Below are positions 11,100-22,644 of a DNA stretch of 64,000 nucleotides, one piece after another; position 1 is the first letter of the stretch; each line of letters opens with the position of its first letter. The DNA is from Azorinus chamasolen (Eukaryota; Mollusca; Bivalvia; Cardiida; Solecurtidae): positions 98,180,316-98,244,315 of the forward strand of contig OY755240.1 in NCBI GenBank assembly GCA_963576725.1. Reading direction: 5' to 3'. The notes under the pieces were generated by a model. It searched no databases, was not told where the DNA came from, and saw only the letters and a list, made by a program, of their open reading frames with translations. The translations under genes and the position numbers were made by a program.

Positions 11100-11345
11100 T
11101 AGTCAAACAGGGAGAGCCACACACGAAATGACACCGCACCAAACACCATCAAACAAGAAACGGTATAGCCACAAGACAAAACATAACAGGATGCATATCA
11201 AGACGAAACTCATTAAACATTAAGCATATTAAATAACAAAATTGACCATAGGCTGAAAGCAGGAGTACCGCCTTGGAACGGTCAGTAACTAAAGCTACTA
11301 GGGGACTTAAACCTGGTTTACGGGTACCCAACCTCGTCCTTATCC
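11100..11345 (-). repeat. Alpha 3' module with family A tail
   Basis: Tail-only piece of a family A element: alpha module (11100-11312), then AAACCTGGTTTA, GGGTACCC and a short stretch of 3' UTR, with no coding sequence. It faces a beta module on the plus strand. Confidence 0.65.
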
Positions 11346-11351
11346 GACTTA

Positions 11352-11628
11352 TCCCCAGTGGTGTTTTTGCTACTGACCGTGCCAAGGCGGTACTCTCTTT
11401 GTCACCCTTCCTTTTGTTTGCCTTACGTCTTTGTGCTTGTGATTTTGTTCATGTGTGGAGTGTTTGTCTCTAGTTCTTGTGTGTCTGTTGATGTTTTCTG
11501 TGTTTATCTCGTGTGTGAGTGTGCGTTTGGATGCTTGTGTATGCGTGTGTCTTGCTGTCTATCGGTGTTTTGGTGGTGGTTCCGTCTTGTATATGGCATT
11601 GCCCGCTTGACATTACTACTTTTCCATT
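11352..11628 (+). repeat. Beta 3' module
   Basis: Family B 3' module alone: CCCCAGTGGTG...CTACTGACCGTGCCAAGGCGGTACT, a GT-rich body, then TTGACATTACTACTTTTCCAT. No family B coding sequence is attached. The continuous frame through the GT-rich body is low complexity and not a gene. Confidence 0.65.
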
Positions 11629-11644
11629 TACTACTTTTTCATTC

Positions 11645-11821
11645 AACCCCCAGTGACTTTTGTCACTGACTGTTCCAAATCGGTACTTCCATTGTATGTT
11701 TGTCTTTGTGCGTCTTTTGATGTTTTTATAGTTATGTACATTTGCTGTTTCCTTGTGTTGCTGTTCGGTGGCTGTTTGTTCTGTATATTGTGTTTCCTGC
11801 ATGACCTATATTTGTACTTTT
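11645..11821 (+). repeat. Gamma 3' module
   Basis: Family C 3' module directly downstream of the beta module: CAGTGACTTTTGTCACTG hairpin, then ACTGTTCCAAATCGGT (decayed second hairpin), ending CATGACCTATATTTGTACTTTT. Confidence 0.65.
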
Positions 11822-11844
11822 GTTCTTCGTTTTTTCTTCCTCTT

Positions 11845-11895
11845 CATAATAATAATAAATAGTAATAATAATATAAATTATCATCATCATATTCT
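11845..11895. repeat. AAT/ATC microsatellite
   Basis: AATAATAATAAATAGTAATAATAAT followed by ATCATCATC, immediately next to the gamma terminus. PLEs of this type are known to favour microsatellite targets. Confidence 0.7.
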
Positions 11896-12620
11896 ACATT
11901 TGCTTCTTATTCTTCTTCCACGAACTTCTGCATATTTTCCTGTAAGTAATAGTCCGACACTAATTAAATTTAACACGAAGCTTGCTGGTTAAGGACATAT
12001 TTGCATTATACTTTTGCTATTTGTAAAATTGTCATATTATCGAACAGTGGTATGTGATTGATCGACAGTTAGATATTGTTCGAGTTAGCTGATAAATTGG
12101 TATGTCGGGATATTTTAGTACCGTTAGCTCAACCCTAGGTGTTCGAAAGAGATTGTTGCAATGGTAACGGAGTGATGGTTCTTGATTTTTCGTATATATT
12201 ATTCGATTTTGCTGTAAACTGGTATATAGGTGTACTGAGGCACGCCAAACTTTATGGTAAAGTGTTCGTTGCAATGTTTACCCTGTATTGTCCTACGATT
12301 GTATATGTTGCAGAATTAATAGATGTTGCTAATCTATACCTTTTTGTCTGTTTCGTTTTGGGGACATCCTGTAACAGAAATCGTTACAATTAGATCTTAT
12401 TATTTCATTACTTCGTTGCTATTCTGAGAAATATATTTTCTTTATTTCTCTTCCAAAATGTGATAAGAGATTGGATCGTGAAGAGACGTTGAGTTAATCG
12501 GAATTTCATTTGGACCCAACCCGCAGTTTGGACAGTATAATACCATTAAAACCGACACCGAAACGTTAATTTCGGCCTGTTACTCGCCATATTTGTTTTT
12601 ACTTTCATGGAGTGCAGAAT
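11896..12620. other. Unassigned AT-rich stretch
   Basis: Short open frames on both strands overlap each other with no motif. No gene supported. Confidence 0.4.
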
Positions 12621-12903
12621 GAAAAAGTAGTAAAGTCAAGCAGGCAAAGCCACATACAAGACGCAACCACAACCAAAACACCGATAGACAGCATGACACA
12701 CACATACACACACAACCACACACCCAAACGCACACTCACACACGAGATAACACAGAAAACATCACCAGACACACAAGAACTAAACAAACACTCCACATAT
12801 GAACAAAATCACCAGCACAGAGACGTAAGGCAAACAAAAGGAAGGGTGACAAAGAGAGTATCGCCTTGGCACGGTCAGTAGCAAAAACACCACTGGGCGT
12901 TTA
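12621..12903 (-). repeat. Beta 3' module chained to alpha
   Basis: On the minus strand a family A 3' UTR and alpha module run straight into a beta module that begins at the TTAAAC palindrome half (AAACGCCCAGTGGTG). A chain of 3' modules without coding sequence between them. Confidence 0.65.
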
Positions 12904-13495
12904 ATATGGAAAAATAGTCAAACAGGGAGAGCCACACACGAAATGACACCGCACCAAACACCATCAAACAAGAAACGGTAAAGCCACAAGACAAAACATA
13001 ACAGGACGCATATCAAGACGAAAAACATTAAACATTAAGCATATTAAACAACAAAATTGACCGTAGGCTGAAAACAGGAGTACCGCCTTGGAACGGCCAG
13101 CAACCAAAATAAGCTACTGGGGGACTTAAACCTGGTTTACGGGTACCCAACCTCGTCCTTATCCCACTTTCACCAAAGTCAAAATGCAAATAAAATTCCC
13201 CCCTCCAGACAACTCCACAACATGCATAACGATGTCTGCCAAAATGAAAATGATTTGAAAATAAACGTTAGAGTAAAAACAAGCGACGTCATCATTTAAA
13301 TGACGTCATAATTTAAAAGTACGGGAAAACTATATGAAACACTTCTACACCGACATCTAATAAAATATAAATCGCAAGAAGATACAAATACTAGTGGATA
13401 TTAAGCATGCACAACTGTTTTGTTTGAAAAAGAATAAACTTGACATCGTAGACATGTACTCGATGACTATTCAGGTCAGAGCAGCTGTTGAGAAT

Positions 13496-13928
13496 AAATT
13501 CTGAAAGGAGGTGATCCACCGAGAGCAAAGATTGCAACACAAAAAGAGAAAATTGCAGACTCGGTATTATTGAGTCTGTTCATGAACAGTAATTGAAAGT
13601 GCAACACTGTTCACGCCCCCTAGCACCGGCTTAAGCGGTATTCAATTTTCAGAACAAGAAGTACTGAAATTCATGATCTCGAAGGATCAGAAGGTATAAC
13701 AACACTGAGAATGAAGTACGGGGCGACGTTTTACGGCCGCCACACAAGCACTTAACACCTGCTGTTGTGAAGATTATAAATTCTGAAAGGACGTGATCCC
13801 CCGAGAGCAGAAATTGCAACACAAAAAGAGAAAATTGCAGACTCGGTTTTATTGAGTCTGTTCATGAACAGTAATTGAAAGTGCAACACTGTTCACACCC
13901 CCTAGCACCGGCTTAAGCGGTATTCATT
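13496..13928 (+). repeat. Tandem delta repeats inserted in a Naiad A 3' UTR
   Basis: One full delta unit (13496-13790) followed head to tail by a unit truncated after its ACCGGCTTAAGCGGTATTC hairpin. The junction reads TTGTGAAGATTATAAATTCTGAAAGGACGTGATCC, the same kind of joint as at 62790. Confidence 0.65.
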
Positions 13929-13957
13929 TGGGGTACGACAGAACTGGCAAATGCAAA

Positions 13958-14004
13958 TATCTAATTTCCTCCCTCCGTAAACGGGTTTAAGAGGGAATCT
14001 TCAT
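13958..14004 (-). promoter_or_regulatory. Candidate SECIS element (family A, second copy)
   Basis: Same ATGA-N12-AAA hairpin as at 1140-1185, six bases after the stop at 14011-14013. Confidence 0.55.
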
Positions 14005-14010
14005 AGAGTA

Positions 14011-16323
14011 TTAAGCCTTTTCCGTCGTCGCACAAGCAAAGAAGAAAGCATAATGACCAACTGTAAAGGGGTCGACCACCAAGCATGTAGTGTGCTGCAA
14101 TATAGAGGGGTCATATCCCTTTTTAATGAATTGTTTTATACGTTTGACAAACAAAGTATCTAAATATGTGTGTCCAATAATTTTCCGAAGTTTGTAAATG
14201 ACATCACCGTAAAACTCCGGATGTGAAATACCTAACTTTAGAAAAGTACGTAAATTACAATTGTATTTGCTGATGAGTAGAACATTACGGTGGTAAAATT
14301 TTGAAAATGTTTTACGAAGTTTGTCATATCTGTAGCCCTGTTTTAGTAGTTTTTCAGTGATAATAAGGTTACGATTGTTAAAATCATCAACAGAGGAACA
14401 AGCTCTAGCAAAACGAATACGCTGAGAAATGTATACACCGTAACATGTAGCTCGGGGAACATCCCCATCCAAATGAGGATAGTTAACTATTTTAAAATTA
14501 AAGTCATCCCTTTTGTCATAAATTCTAGAAGAAATTGTTCCATTGTTTATAGATAAATTTAAATCTAAAAAGGCTGCAAATATGTCAGAACTATTTGCTT
14601 TATTAAGCTTGAGCTCTCTAGGGTAAATTGAGCTTATCATAGAATCAAAGTATGGGTTATCAATATTAAAAATGTCGTCTAAATAACGTGCTGTATTGTT
14701 AAAGGCATTGATGACATCCGCCTGTGAATCGCTGTTAAGGTTAAGCATAAAATCCCGTTCATAACAAAACAAAAATAAGTCTGCAATTAAAGGAGCACAA
14801 CTGGTTCCCATGGGAATACCAATGACCTGGCGATAAACAGAATTACCAAAAACGAACAAATATATTGTCTAACAGAAACGTAATTGCGTCACAAGATCTA
14901 AACATGTCCACGATGTATATTTATTTGTAATGTCATTGGTAAAGAACGCATGTCTAGAATTACAGGCAATAAATGATCCTTTTTCTCTGGCAAATGTTTT
15001 ATTTATAAGATTAGTAAGTTTGATCTTTATTAGATCGTGTGGTAATGTGGTATAAAGTGTAGAAAAATCATAAGTGCTTATAGTGTTAGATTGGTGTTGT
15101 TTGATTTTTAATTTAGTTAAAACCTCATTGGAGTTTTTTATTGACCAAAAAAGGTTAATTCCTGAATTATCAGAAGCTTTATCGCAGTAACGCTTGACAT
15201 GTTCTTTGACCGCTGTTAGACACGATGTAATTAGTTTGGATAGTGTGGTTGTTGTGCATGAGACGAATTCGCTAAGAAGCGTGATTTATAAGGCGTTTTA
15301 TGGAGTTTAGGTATCCAGTACATTGTTGGAAGTTTATGATGTGTGATTAATATATCAGCATTGAACTGTTTCCATTTATTAACATGTTCAGATATTATGT
15401 CGTTTTCAGACTTAGAGACCACAATATATGACTTTGTCTTAGTTCTTGTTCTAAAACATCCACATAATAAAGTCGTCAAACGATAATTACATTGTTTGAC
15501 GCTTTATCAGCTGGGACAAACACGTATTTAGAGTGAAATTCTTGTATACTATTTTTTAAGAAGCGAACTGAAGTCTTAGGTTTAGGCGGAAGAAGGTGAA
15601 TGTTAGATTTGTAAAACGCGATACGTGTATCCATTATATTTGAAATTTGTTTTATCCATTTTGTATGGGCACTATTGTCTACATGTTCTCGGCGACACCA
15701 TTTTACACTGAAGTCTAACAAAGATTCTATAATTTTGCTACGGCAGATTTCGAAATCTATCAAAGAAGGTAGTCTGTATTTAGGTCCCTTAGTTAGTAAA
15801 GTACGGAGACGTTTGTTTTCGATAATGTCAAAATTGCCTGTAATAACATGACCAGCCTCGGCGTAACAGAACTTAGAATTACAATTTCAACTAACAGGAG
15901 TATTATTTACAATATTAAGGTCCGATAAATTTTATTATAATTAAAAATAGTATTCCTAATAGGTATTTTGTACTTATAGCAGATAATTGGAGTTTTTAAA
16001 ATAGGCTGGGATGGTATTAATTACGTTTTTATCGCGAAATATTGATTGTAGATCGATAAAATCTATACCTTTATTAACAAAAGGAATTTTCAAAAAGATA
16101 TCTTTTATGGGCAGACACTGAATCAACGTGTGGTCGAAGAACATACCGAGTGTAGTTCTGAATGAAAGAAGCTGTATTATATAAAGGATCTGTTCGTAAG
16201 ATCACTTTGTCTGCTTCTATGTCAATGTCTCTTATGGAAGAAATAGACAAAGAACATAGATGAGAGAGCATAGTATGTTTACCAGATTGTAGACGTATAT
16301 TGTGTAAATCTGAAACAGACGTT
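14011..16323 (-). pseudogene. Naiad A reverse transcriptase, interrupted
   Basis: RT half of the second family A copy. 14011-14859 is an intact stretch of 282 codons from FGNSVYRQVIGIPMG through RYLDDIFNIDNPY to TEKA and a TAA stop. Upstream, in pieces, are the thumb/finger regions, PADKASNN, and a linker with EAGHVITG. TGA codons at 15476-15478 (after NNVIIV) and 15887-15889 (first position of the CxC motif) coincide with those of the other copies. A one-base loss near 14850 separates the RT pieces. The frame ends at the TTAA insertion at 16324. Confidence 0.75.
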
Positions 16324-16851
16324 ATAAAGGCATTTCGAAAGGAATGTTGACCCATTAACCTCATGCTGTGTATTTTGGGTACGTTATGGTGCCACACTGA
16401 GAATTTCACTGCTGGATACTGATAGTCAATTATCAGGTTATCCCAATATGCAGCAGAACTATTGATAAAATATCTACAGGTAAATGAAATGATAGTTTGT
16501 GTCATGTATCATTAATTTCTCTATAAACAATGATGTGTTTGTTTCAGCATTTAATTTTATTAATTTATGTGATTGAAAATAAAGTATTTAAAAGCATTAT
16601 AATTTATCATTATTTCAATAATTTTTATCATGCGAGTAATGTAAAATGGTCTTTATTGTTTTCATCTAGTTGAAATTTAGATGATTGATTTGTATTTTAT
16701 TTGTATTTATTTGAATTTGAATTTGTTTTTTGAAAACAAATAATGATTTTAGTTTATCGAAATTATTGTCCATTAATAATTATTTGTGTTGTGCTATGAC
16801 ACAAGAGAAGCAATTGGTGTTTTATAATAAAACAATGTGTAGATATGGTAA

Positions 16852-16948
16852 GAAGCGTTTCGTTATATTTTATTCTATAGGAATTACATTCCTGTAGAAT
16901 AAAATACATCCAGACCACACCACGGGGAGGCGCTTCTAATCATGGTCC
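16852..16948 (+). repeat. Left terminal inverted repeat
   Basis: 97 bp, complementary to 19400-19496 with few mismatches. Contains a 36 bp hairpin centred near 16890. Confidence 0.8.
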
Positions 16949-17006
16949 TTTTTTTTTTTTTTTTTTTTTTAATTTTTTTTTATTTATTTTTTTATATATA
17001 TATATA
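16949..17006. repeat. Poly-T and TA tract
   Basis: About 50 bases of nearly pure T followed by TATATATATATATA, just inside the inverted repeat. Confidence 0.8.
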
Positions 17007-17070
17007 TGGGGGTTGGGGTCAGTACATAGTCTTGACAACATATTTACACTGCAGTGATGCCTATCTCTTC

Positions 17071-18584
17071 TTAGAAGGGTCTCCAGATATGAGTCCCATA
17101 CACCTGTGTCATCCATTTGGCCCAGATATTTGTTCTATATTTGTATGAATTTCTGCTGGAGCCAACATTTTCATTCCAGTGGCATACTGCTAAATCACTT
17201 CGCAGCCTGTAGGTGGAATCACCCATGGACCCGATCCTCTTGTCTTGGAAAATGTTCAATACGTTATTGAAAGATTCCACTAGGAAGGTATCCATACAGT
17301 GAACATAGTTCTGTGGGTTTTTATATACATCTATTCCACGTAGCGTGTTTGTGAGGAGAGTCACGGCAATTGGCTCAGTCAGTAGTTGTCTGCTGGGTAT
17401 ATAATTGTCATCAGTTTGACACCGTGACTCACTTGGACACTTCCTATGTTCATTCTGGTAGTGGTTTGGTACCTGGTCTATTCTGTCTTTCAATAGTTGT
17501 GGGCTGCCTCCACAGTTTTTCATAGCATAGTATATGTGTGTTTTCACTGGCTTCACTTTGTCCACAAGCTGTGTAGACCAGGTCTTTCCTTCACGGCACT
17601 TGGCACCTGATGATATCTTTTTCAGTTCTTTTTCCACTGAAACCGACACATGCCAGGTATCATTTTGATTGATTGTCCCGGGCTGCTGTTCGCGCACATA
17701 CTTGTTGATACTCGCATTTCTGTCATGCCCATGCTTGTTCACTTTCACATTTTGGTGTGCTAGAGTTTCATATATGCGTTTCGTGCCGAACAGTTCATGG
17801 CGCTGTGTACAGGGATCGTCCTCTCGTCGTACAATCTGATGCTGAATAACCTTGCGGCTGTTGTATCCAATACACACGACATCCGTATACTTAGAATTTT
17901 TCCTTGTAGAGTGTCTGGCATCCGTTATAATGTCCACACTGTCGTGATTGTCACTGAATGTCTGCTCTTCAAAAAGAGCTGAGTGGCATGACATAGAGCG
18001 TTCATGGCTCACTGCCTCGCTGTAATTCCCTGTGTAAGTATCAACTTTGTGTCTTGTAAGAGTGCCCACACCAGACGATTCACAAAACCGACTAAGTTGT
18101 GAGAACAACATCCCACTTGAGTAATATGCATGCGTTAGTTTCATGGATACCAAATCACTTCCATCCGGAATGAAGCCTTCCACAGTTCAAAGAAACTACA
18201 CTGTTCACATGAAACTCTGTACACCTTAGAGCATGTCTCGATGTCCTCACACTGAATAATAACAGATGAAGGACATGTACAGTTGTGCGTATTTACAATA
18301 TTCACAAGAGCGAAAAGTGATGTCTGAGCTGTGATAGTGAGAGGCTGAGTAGACCCGGCTTTGCTGCACTGCTGTGTCGCTGTACTCGCGGTTCTAGACT
18401 TATTGACACTATCCCGAAGATAGTGATCCAGTGCATCATTCAGTATATTGAGCGAATTACCAGATGACTGTTCAAACATGTTTTTTGCCAGGTCTAATTT
18501 CTTCTGCACGGCTGTGAACAACTCCTCTGAACCATATAAGCTCAATGTCTGTTTCTTTCTCTTAGCAGATGTTGGAGTGTTCAT
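17071..18584 (-). pseudogene. Kolobok-like transposase, frameshifted
   Basis: Two overlapping frames form one protein of about 500 residues: 18584-18141 (start MNTPTSAKRKKQ, a helical region, then a Cys-rich part with CEQCSFFELW) and 18183-17071. They meet at TTTGAACTGTGGAAGG, where a one-base change is needed. The second half has IITDARHSTRKNSKYTDVV, then HDRNASINKY and NQNDTWHVSVSVEKEL. These match, in order and spacing, the DGRxDSPGHSAKY, TDRH and FDVWHxSK blocks of Kolobok-type DDE transposases (first two catalytic Asp in DARHS and DTWH). A later VESFNNVLN may hold the acidic third residue. The N-terminal THAP finger of many Koloboks is not evident. Confidence 0.65.
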
Positions 18585-18867
18585 TATGATATAGTGGTGT
18601 ATAGCTTCGTGATTTAGCAGAAATACTGACTAGTATGGAATACTTCAATTATAAGTATACCTTAGACAACACTAGTGCACATGACTAGGTCCTGAACAGG
18701 TGTGTTGTATAAACACAAGTTAGTATACCTGTAATGACAGTGTGACATGTGACATGGCTCTTATACACAAGTAGACCTCAGCATTGGGAGAAATGACACG
18801 CTGTCCACATGAGACTTATTTTGTTTCGTTCATACATGATACTTATTTTGTTTCAATCATAAGAATC

Positions 18868-19359
18868 ATGGCAACTGAAAAGCTAACATTGAACGTTACA
18901 GAGGAGCAGAAGCTGGCAATCTTGGCCCTTTTCAACCACAACAACTGGGATCTGGAGTCATGTTCAAGCAGCGAGTCACTGATGCATGAGGAAGGTCGTG
19001 ATGATGGCAGTTTTCCTGTAGAGCGACATGAGTCCGGAGCAACAGAGTGTCCAGAGTGCTTCTGCGCTCCATGTATAATAACAGAGAGCAAGAGACAGAT
19101 TTGGTGGCCGGATCATAATGAGAGTCAGAAGGTTGGCAATGCATTGGCCAGGAAAAGACTGTATCAGAGGTTCTGGGCTATGCTCAGTAATTGTGGTGCA
19201 TGGACAGACGCTCGATATCATGTGAAGAAAGCCATTGCCAGAAAGTCGAAGACAACATGGCACCGAAGAGAGCTGATACCAAAGTGTGTTGTAGACCAGT
19301 GCAGAATGTGGCTTCCGAATCCTGCGGGCGTCGAATACATGGGCCATAAGTGGTACTGA
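18868..19359 (+). CDS. Transposon-associated Cys protein, unknown function
   Basis: Divergent partner of the transposase inside the same inverted repeats. About 163 residues from MATEKLTLNV. An in-frame ATG at 18784 exists, but the extra stretch is a direct repeat (ACTTATTTTGTTTC twice) and looks untranslated. Acidic N-terminus, then ECPECFCAPCI, RKRLYQRFWAMLSNCGAWTD, RRELIPKCVVDQCRMWLPNP and YMGHKWY at the C-terminus. From memory, this FCxPC / GAW / ELxPxCV / YMGHxW layout is shared by many uncharacterised cnidarian and mollusc proteins; I know no function. The intact frame suggests a relatively young element. Confidence 0.65.
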   Translation: MATEKLTLNVTEEQKLAILALFNHNNWDLESCSSSESLMHEEGRDDGSFPVERHESGATECPECFCAPCIITESKRQIWWPDHNESQKVGNALARKRLYQRFWAMLSNCGAWTDARYHVKKAIARKSKTTWHRRELIPKCVVDQCRMWLPNPAGVEYMGHKWY

Positions 19360-19399
19360 ACCCCACGACATCAAGAAAAAGAAAATAATAAAAAAAAAT

Positions 19400-19496
19400 G
19401 GACCATGATTAGAAGCGCCTCCCCGTGGTGTGGTCTGGATGTATTTTATTCTACAGGAATGTTATTCCTATAGAATAAAATATAACGAAGCGCTTC
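19400..19496 (-). repeat. Right terminal inverted repeat
   Basis: Complement of 16852-16948. Ends CGAAGCGCTTC, itself a near palindrome. Confidence 0.8.
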
Positions 19497-19548
19497 ATGG
19501 ATATTACACAGTTATGTTTGAGCAATTGCTTCTCAATTGCCATTTCAA

Positions 19549-19625
19549 TATTATTGTTATTATTATTATTATTATTAATGTATAATTATTATTATTTTTA
19601 TTATTGTTGTTGTTAGTATATGAAG
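19549..19625. repeat. ATT microsatellite
   Basis: Imperfect ATT/TTG run beside the transposon end. Confidence 0.7.
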
Positions 19626-19934
19626 TCGACAGTACATTGTTTGCTAAATCATAAAATTTAACTGATACAAAATCAGTAATAAAATGTTGCAAACAAATTT
19701 ATGCGGCATAATCCCCTCAAACAAAAAATCAATAGAGAAAAAGAAACTGTTATTAATGTTACTCAAAACATGAGTAACTCTTCTCATTTGCATTTGTTAA
19801 AAAAAACTAATGACCCGTTTATGGACTGATTAGTAGGTATTCACACCTTTTAGTGCTAGATTTATTTCTAAACACCTATAACCCTTTTCCTGTTTGCTTT
19901 GACAAAAACCGTCGAATCATCTATATCGTGTCAA

Positions 19935-20145
19935 AAGCAAACAGAGCAGACGTTGATCAGACGGCTTCTTTAGGACTCGTATGATCTGAATCTACTCTGT
20001 TTGCTAATGCAATAACATGTTATTTCTGCTAAAAAAGTTTTTCTTTGGCTAAAACTGTAGAATCAGATCTGTATCGAACCAAGAGCAAACATATTAGACC
20101 CTGATCAACGGCTTCTCTGATCTGGGTCTACTCTGTTTGCTAATT
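19935..20145. repeat. Two copies of a CAAACAGAGTAGACC hairpin repeat
   Basis: Inverted arms of the type GCAAACAGAG(T/C)AGACC...GGTCTACTCTGTTTGC around a GATCAGACGGC core. Part of a dispersed family (see 21474, 22911 and 25013). Confidence 0.55.
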
Positions 20146-20274
20146 GCGTAAAAACAGGTATTTTTATTGGTTATTTCACACAAAAACTGACATTTTGTAC
20201 TGTCTAGCTCTTAATTTGCCTATCTACCTGGATCAAGGTATAATTGCATAACTTTATCTCATCCCAGCCAGCAC

Positions 20275-20565
20275 ACCTATATCGGGCCGATGTCGGCCTA
20301 TAAGCGTAATGACGGCAACAATTCTCGACATCGGCTTGACGACGGGCCGATATCATTCCCACGCTATAATATGAGCAAAATATGTTTAACTTAAAATTAC
20401 CATGTACCCATATCAAACCGACGAAGTACCGATAAAAAGTTTGACACTTGTATTAAAAAAATATGCCCGATAACATACGACGTCGGCCCGATGTTGTGCC
20501 GACCTAGTTTCTCTTAAAAAGACGTAGGTCGGGCCGATGCTGGGCCGATGTCACGTTATGACGAT
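20275..20565. repeat. Cluster of GGGCCGATGTCGG motifs
   Basis: At least seven direct and inverted copies of (C)GGGCCGATGTCGG within 290 bases. A second cluster at 25910-26165 suggests two copies of one repeat. Confidence 0.6.
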
Positions 20566-21841
20566 CAGGAACGGACTCAACGTATCAAAGAAAATAATTT
20601 TATAAATTTACTGAACAGTATTAATTTCCATGAGAAAAATAAGTAATTAATTTTTTATTTGCTAGCCATTATCAGAATATTTTTTTAAAGCGTGGCAAAA
20701 AAATAAATAATATTCGCTGCGGTCTTCTGGAGTTCGTCTGCAAAAGAAGTTGGATTGAACAACTAAACACTGGGTATGTAGAAACTTTTCCTGTTTTTGT
20801 ATGATAATAGATATATTTAAGATATGATCAGATACTATTATTTTTTAGGAAAGGTATATAGATCCTAATTTTAAAATATTTCACTTAAAAGACTTGGCTA
20901 AAGACCATACTATGCTTTCTTGAATATACTTTGTAACCGGTTTTCGCGAATTAGTGATATTTAACTGGACGTTGCCTTCTGTGTTCATGGATGAAATTTC
21001 TCTGGATTATTTTTTAAAATCAAGATTATGAATGTTAAAAATGACTAGATCTAGATATTTTATTTAATTTTTGCTTCATAAGTTTAGAAAAAAGGTTTTC
21101 AGGACTTGGAAAATACTGTGTCTATGCAGACTATGTCTATGTCGTATAGCCTATACTTCCGGACCAAAACCAAATCGGACAGGGTCAAATCAGACCCCTA
21201 TATATTGAAAAGAATGTCCCATATGATTTGTTATTGATATTACCTAGTGGCAACTGACAAAAAAAAAGATAGATCTACCTAAATTCGGACAAATAAGAAT
21301 AGTGTCATGCATTGATTAATCCTTTCCATCTTCTACCTTTATTCCAAATTCCAATACCTACTGTATATTCATTAACATAATACATGTAGTTCAAATTTAT
21401 ATGAAGTATGGAATGTGGAACATTGTAGCCCTTTAATTAGAAAGTAAAGAAACAGATCTAGCAAATTCCATTTGCAAACATAGCAGACCCTGATTGGGCG
21501 GCTCCTATAGGAGCCCTCTGATCTGGGACTACCCTGTTTGCAAAAGCGTGAAAACACGTTTATAATTTATGAACTTGGAAAGGGTGTTACAAAATATGTT
21601 AATTAAAATTTTATCTTCTTTTACAGTAATCACTAATGGATTATATCTGTAAGTGTTTAGGCGGGGCCCATGTAATTTGGGTATTTGGGGTCTGTCCGTG
21701 GCACACATTTTGTAATGCGAACTAGATCTACTTCTATATTTCTTTATACCAATTGACATCAAACTTTGCATTAATGCATTTTATAATCAAGTATATGTAG
21801 ACTTGTTCCATTAATCTCAATATATTGTTGTTTTCTTTCAG
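20566..21841. other. AT-rich DNA with one hairpin repeat
   Basis: A CAAACATAGCAGACC hairpin at 21474-21541 with core GGCTCCTATAGGAGCC. Otherwise no feature supported. Confidence 0.4.
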
Positions 21842-22050
21842 GCAAATACATTTCCCATCTTCAGAAGATGAAGATACATAAACTACAATCTCTCTAAGTT
21901 ACCTAAACCACCCAAACCAGTTTTTGAGTTCAACCCAAGTGTTACCAGTGAGTAACACCGTGCAGCCGTCAATGAGCACACCAACACCAGATCCACTCTC
22001 ACCAAGACATACCAAGACACAGCCTTCGACACCCACAGAATTTATCCATG
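21842..22050 (+). pseudogene. Putative upstream exon of the DUF4806 gene
   Basis: Acceptor TTTTCTTTCAG and donor CATG/gtaaat bracket 209 bases. All frames are interrupted (TAA near 21877 and 21953), though one frame reads LPVSNTVQPSMSTPTPDPLS, a Ser/Thr/Pro-rich stretch. A decayed exon or untranslated leader of the gene continuing at 23098. Confidence 0.35.
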
Positions 22051-22429
22051 GTAAATATATGACAAATCCAAATGTAATTAAGAGACTTTAGAAGAGAGTT
22101 TGGTACCGGTGTGGGTGGGTGGGGGGGAGTGGGGGTTAAAAAAGTTGTGCATTATCAGGGCGTCTTTATAATTGCAACCTTAGGAATTCATTTATTTAAA
22201 TGCCTTATTTGTCTTTATGTTTTTAATTAATTTCCAGGAAAAACAACTTATATACACAAAACAATTTTAATGTGGTCCTTTGAAGATTAGATTTAACAAA
22301 CGACATTCATACAGAAATAAGCGTCAAATTTCAACCAATCGGGTGCCAGCATTGTTTGTGACACATATACTATTAATACCCCCTGAATCGAGGTTCTGGG
22401 CCAGATAGGTTTTGCCCTTAGTTTTGCCC

Positions 22430-22644
22430 TTAACCCTTTCGCTGCCAATGCCGGATCGGTGATTACCTATGCAAACAATTTGGATCCAGATGAGATGCCG
22501 AGTAACTCGGCGTCTCATCAGGATCCAAACAGTTTGTTACTGTTACTATGTTTTTGAAACAAAAATGAAGAAAATCAAAAGAATGAAACTTTGTAGCAGA
22601 CGACAAAGTTAGCAGACGACAGGGTTTGACAGCGAAAGGGTTAA
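22430..22644. mobile_element. MITE with TTAACCCTTTCGCTG ends
   Basis: Perfect 15 bp terminal inverts (TTAACCCTTTCGCTG / CAGCGAAAGGGTTAA), 215 bp, with an inner palindrome GATGCCGAGTAACTCGGCGTC. TTAA at both ends fits a TTAA-type transposon relative. Confidence 0.7.

Larger units (their letters stand above)
12904..16323 (-). mobile_element. Naiad-type PLE family A, second copy (3' part)
   Basis: Alpha module (12904-13117), tail palindromes (GGGTACCC near 13141), 3' UTR (to 13495 and from 13929), SECIS-like hairpin, RT and linker up to 16323, where a TTAA-type insertion splits the element. The nuclease half continues at 26311-27366. A delta pair (13496-13928) interrupts the 3' UTR between GAGCAGCTGTTGAGA and ATTTGGGGTACGAC, sequences that are contiguous in the copy at 1110-1130. 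Confidence 0.8.
16852..19496. mobile_element. Kolobok-like DNA transposon with two divergent genes
   Basis: Flanked by 97 bp inverted repeats (16852-16948 and 19400-19496) starting GAAGCGYTTCG. Each repeat contains its own palindrome (TTTTATTCTATAGGAAT / ATTCCTGTAGAATAAAA). It encodes a broken transposase on the minus strand and a small Cys-containing protein on the plus strand, head to head with ~280 bases between starts. No clean target duplication was found (GATATGGTAA left, ATGGATATTA right), so the Kolobok assignment rests on the transposase motifs, not on TTAA. Confidence 0.65.

Noticed and set aside
18843..19374. Several minus-strand open frames opposite the Cys-rich transposon ORF
   Set aside because: Overlap the plus-strand ORF that has recognisable conserved motifs; shadows.
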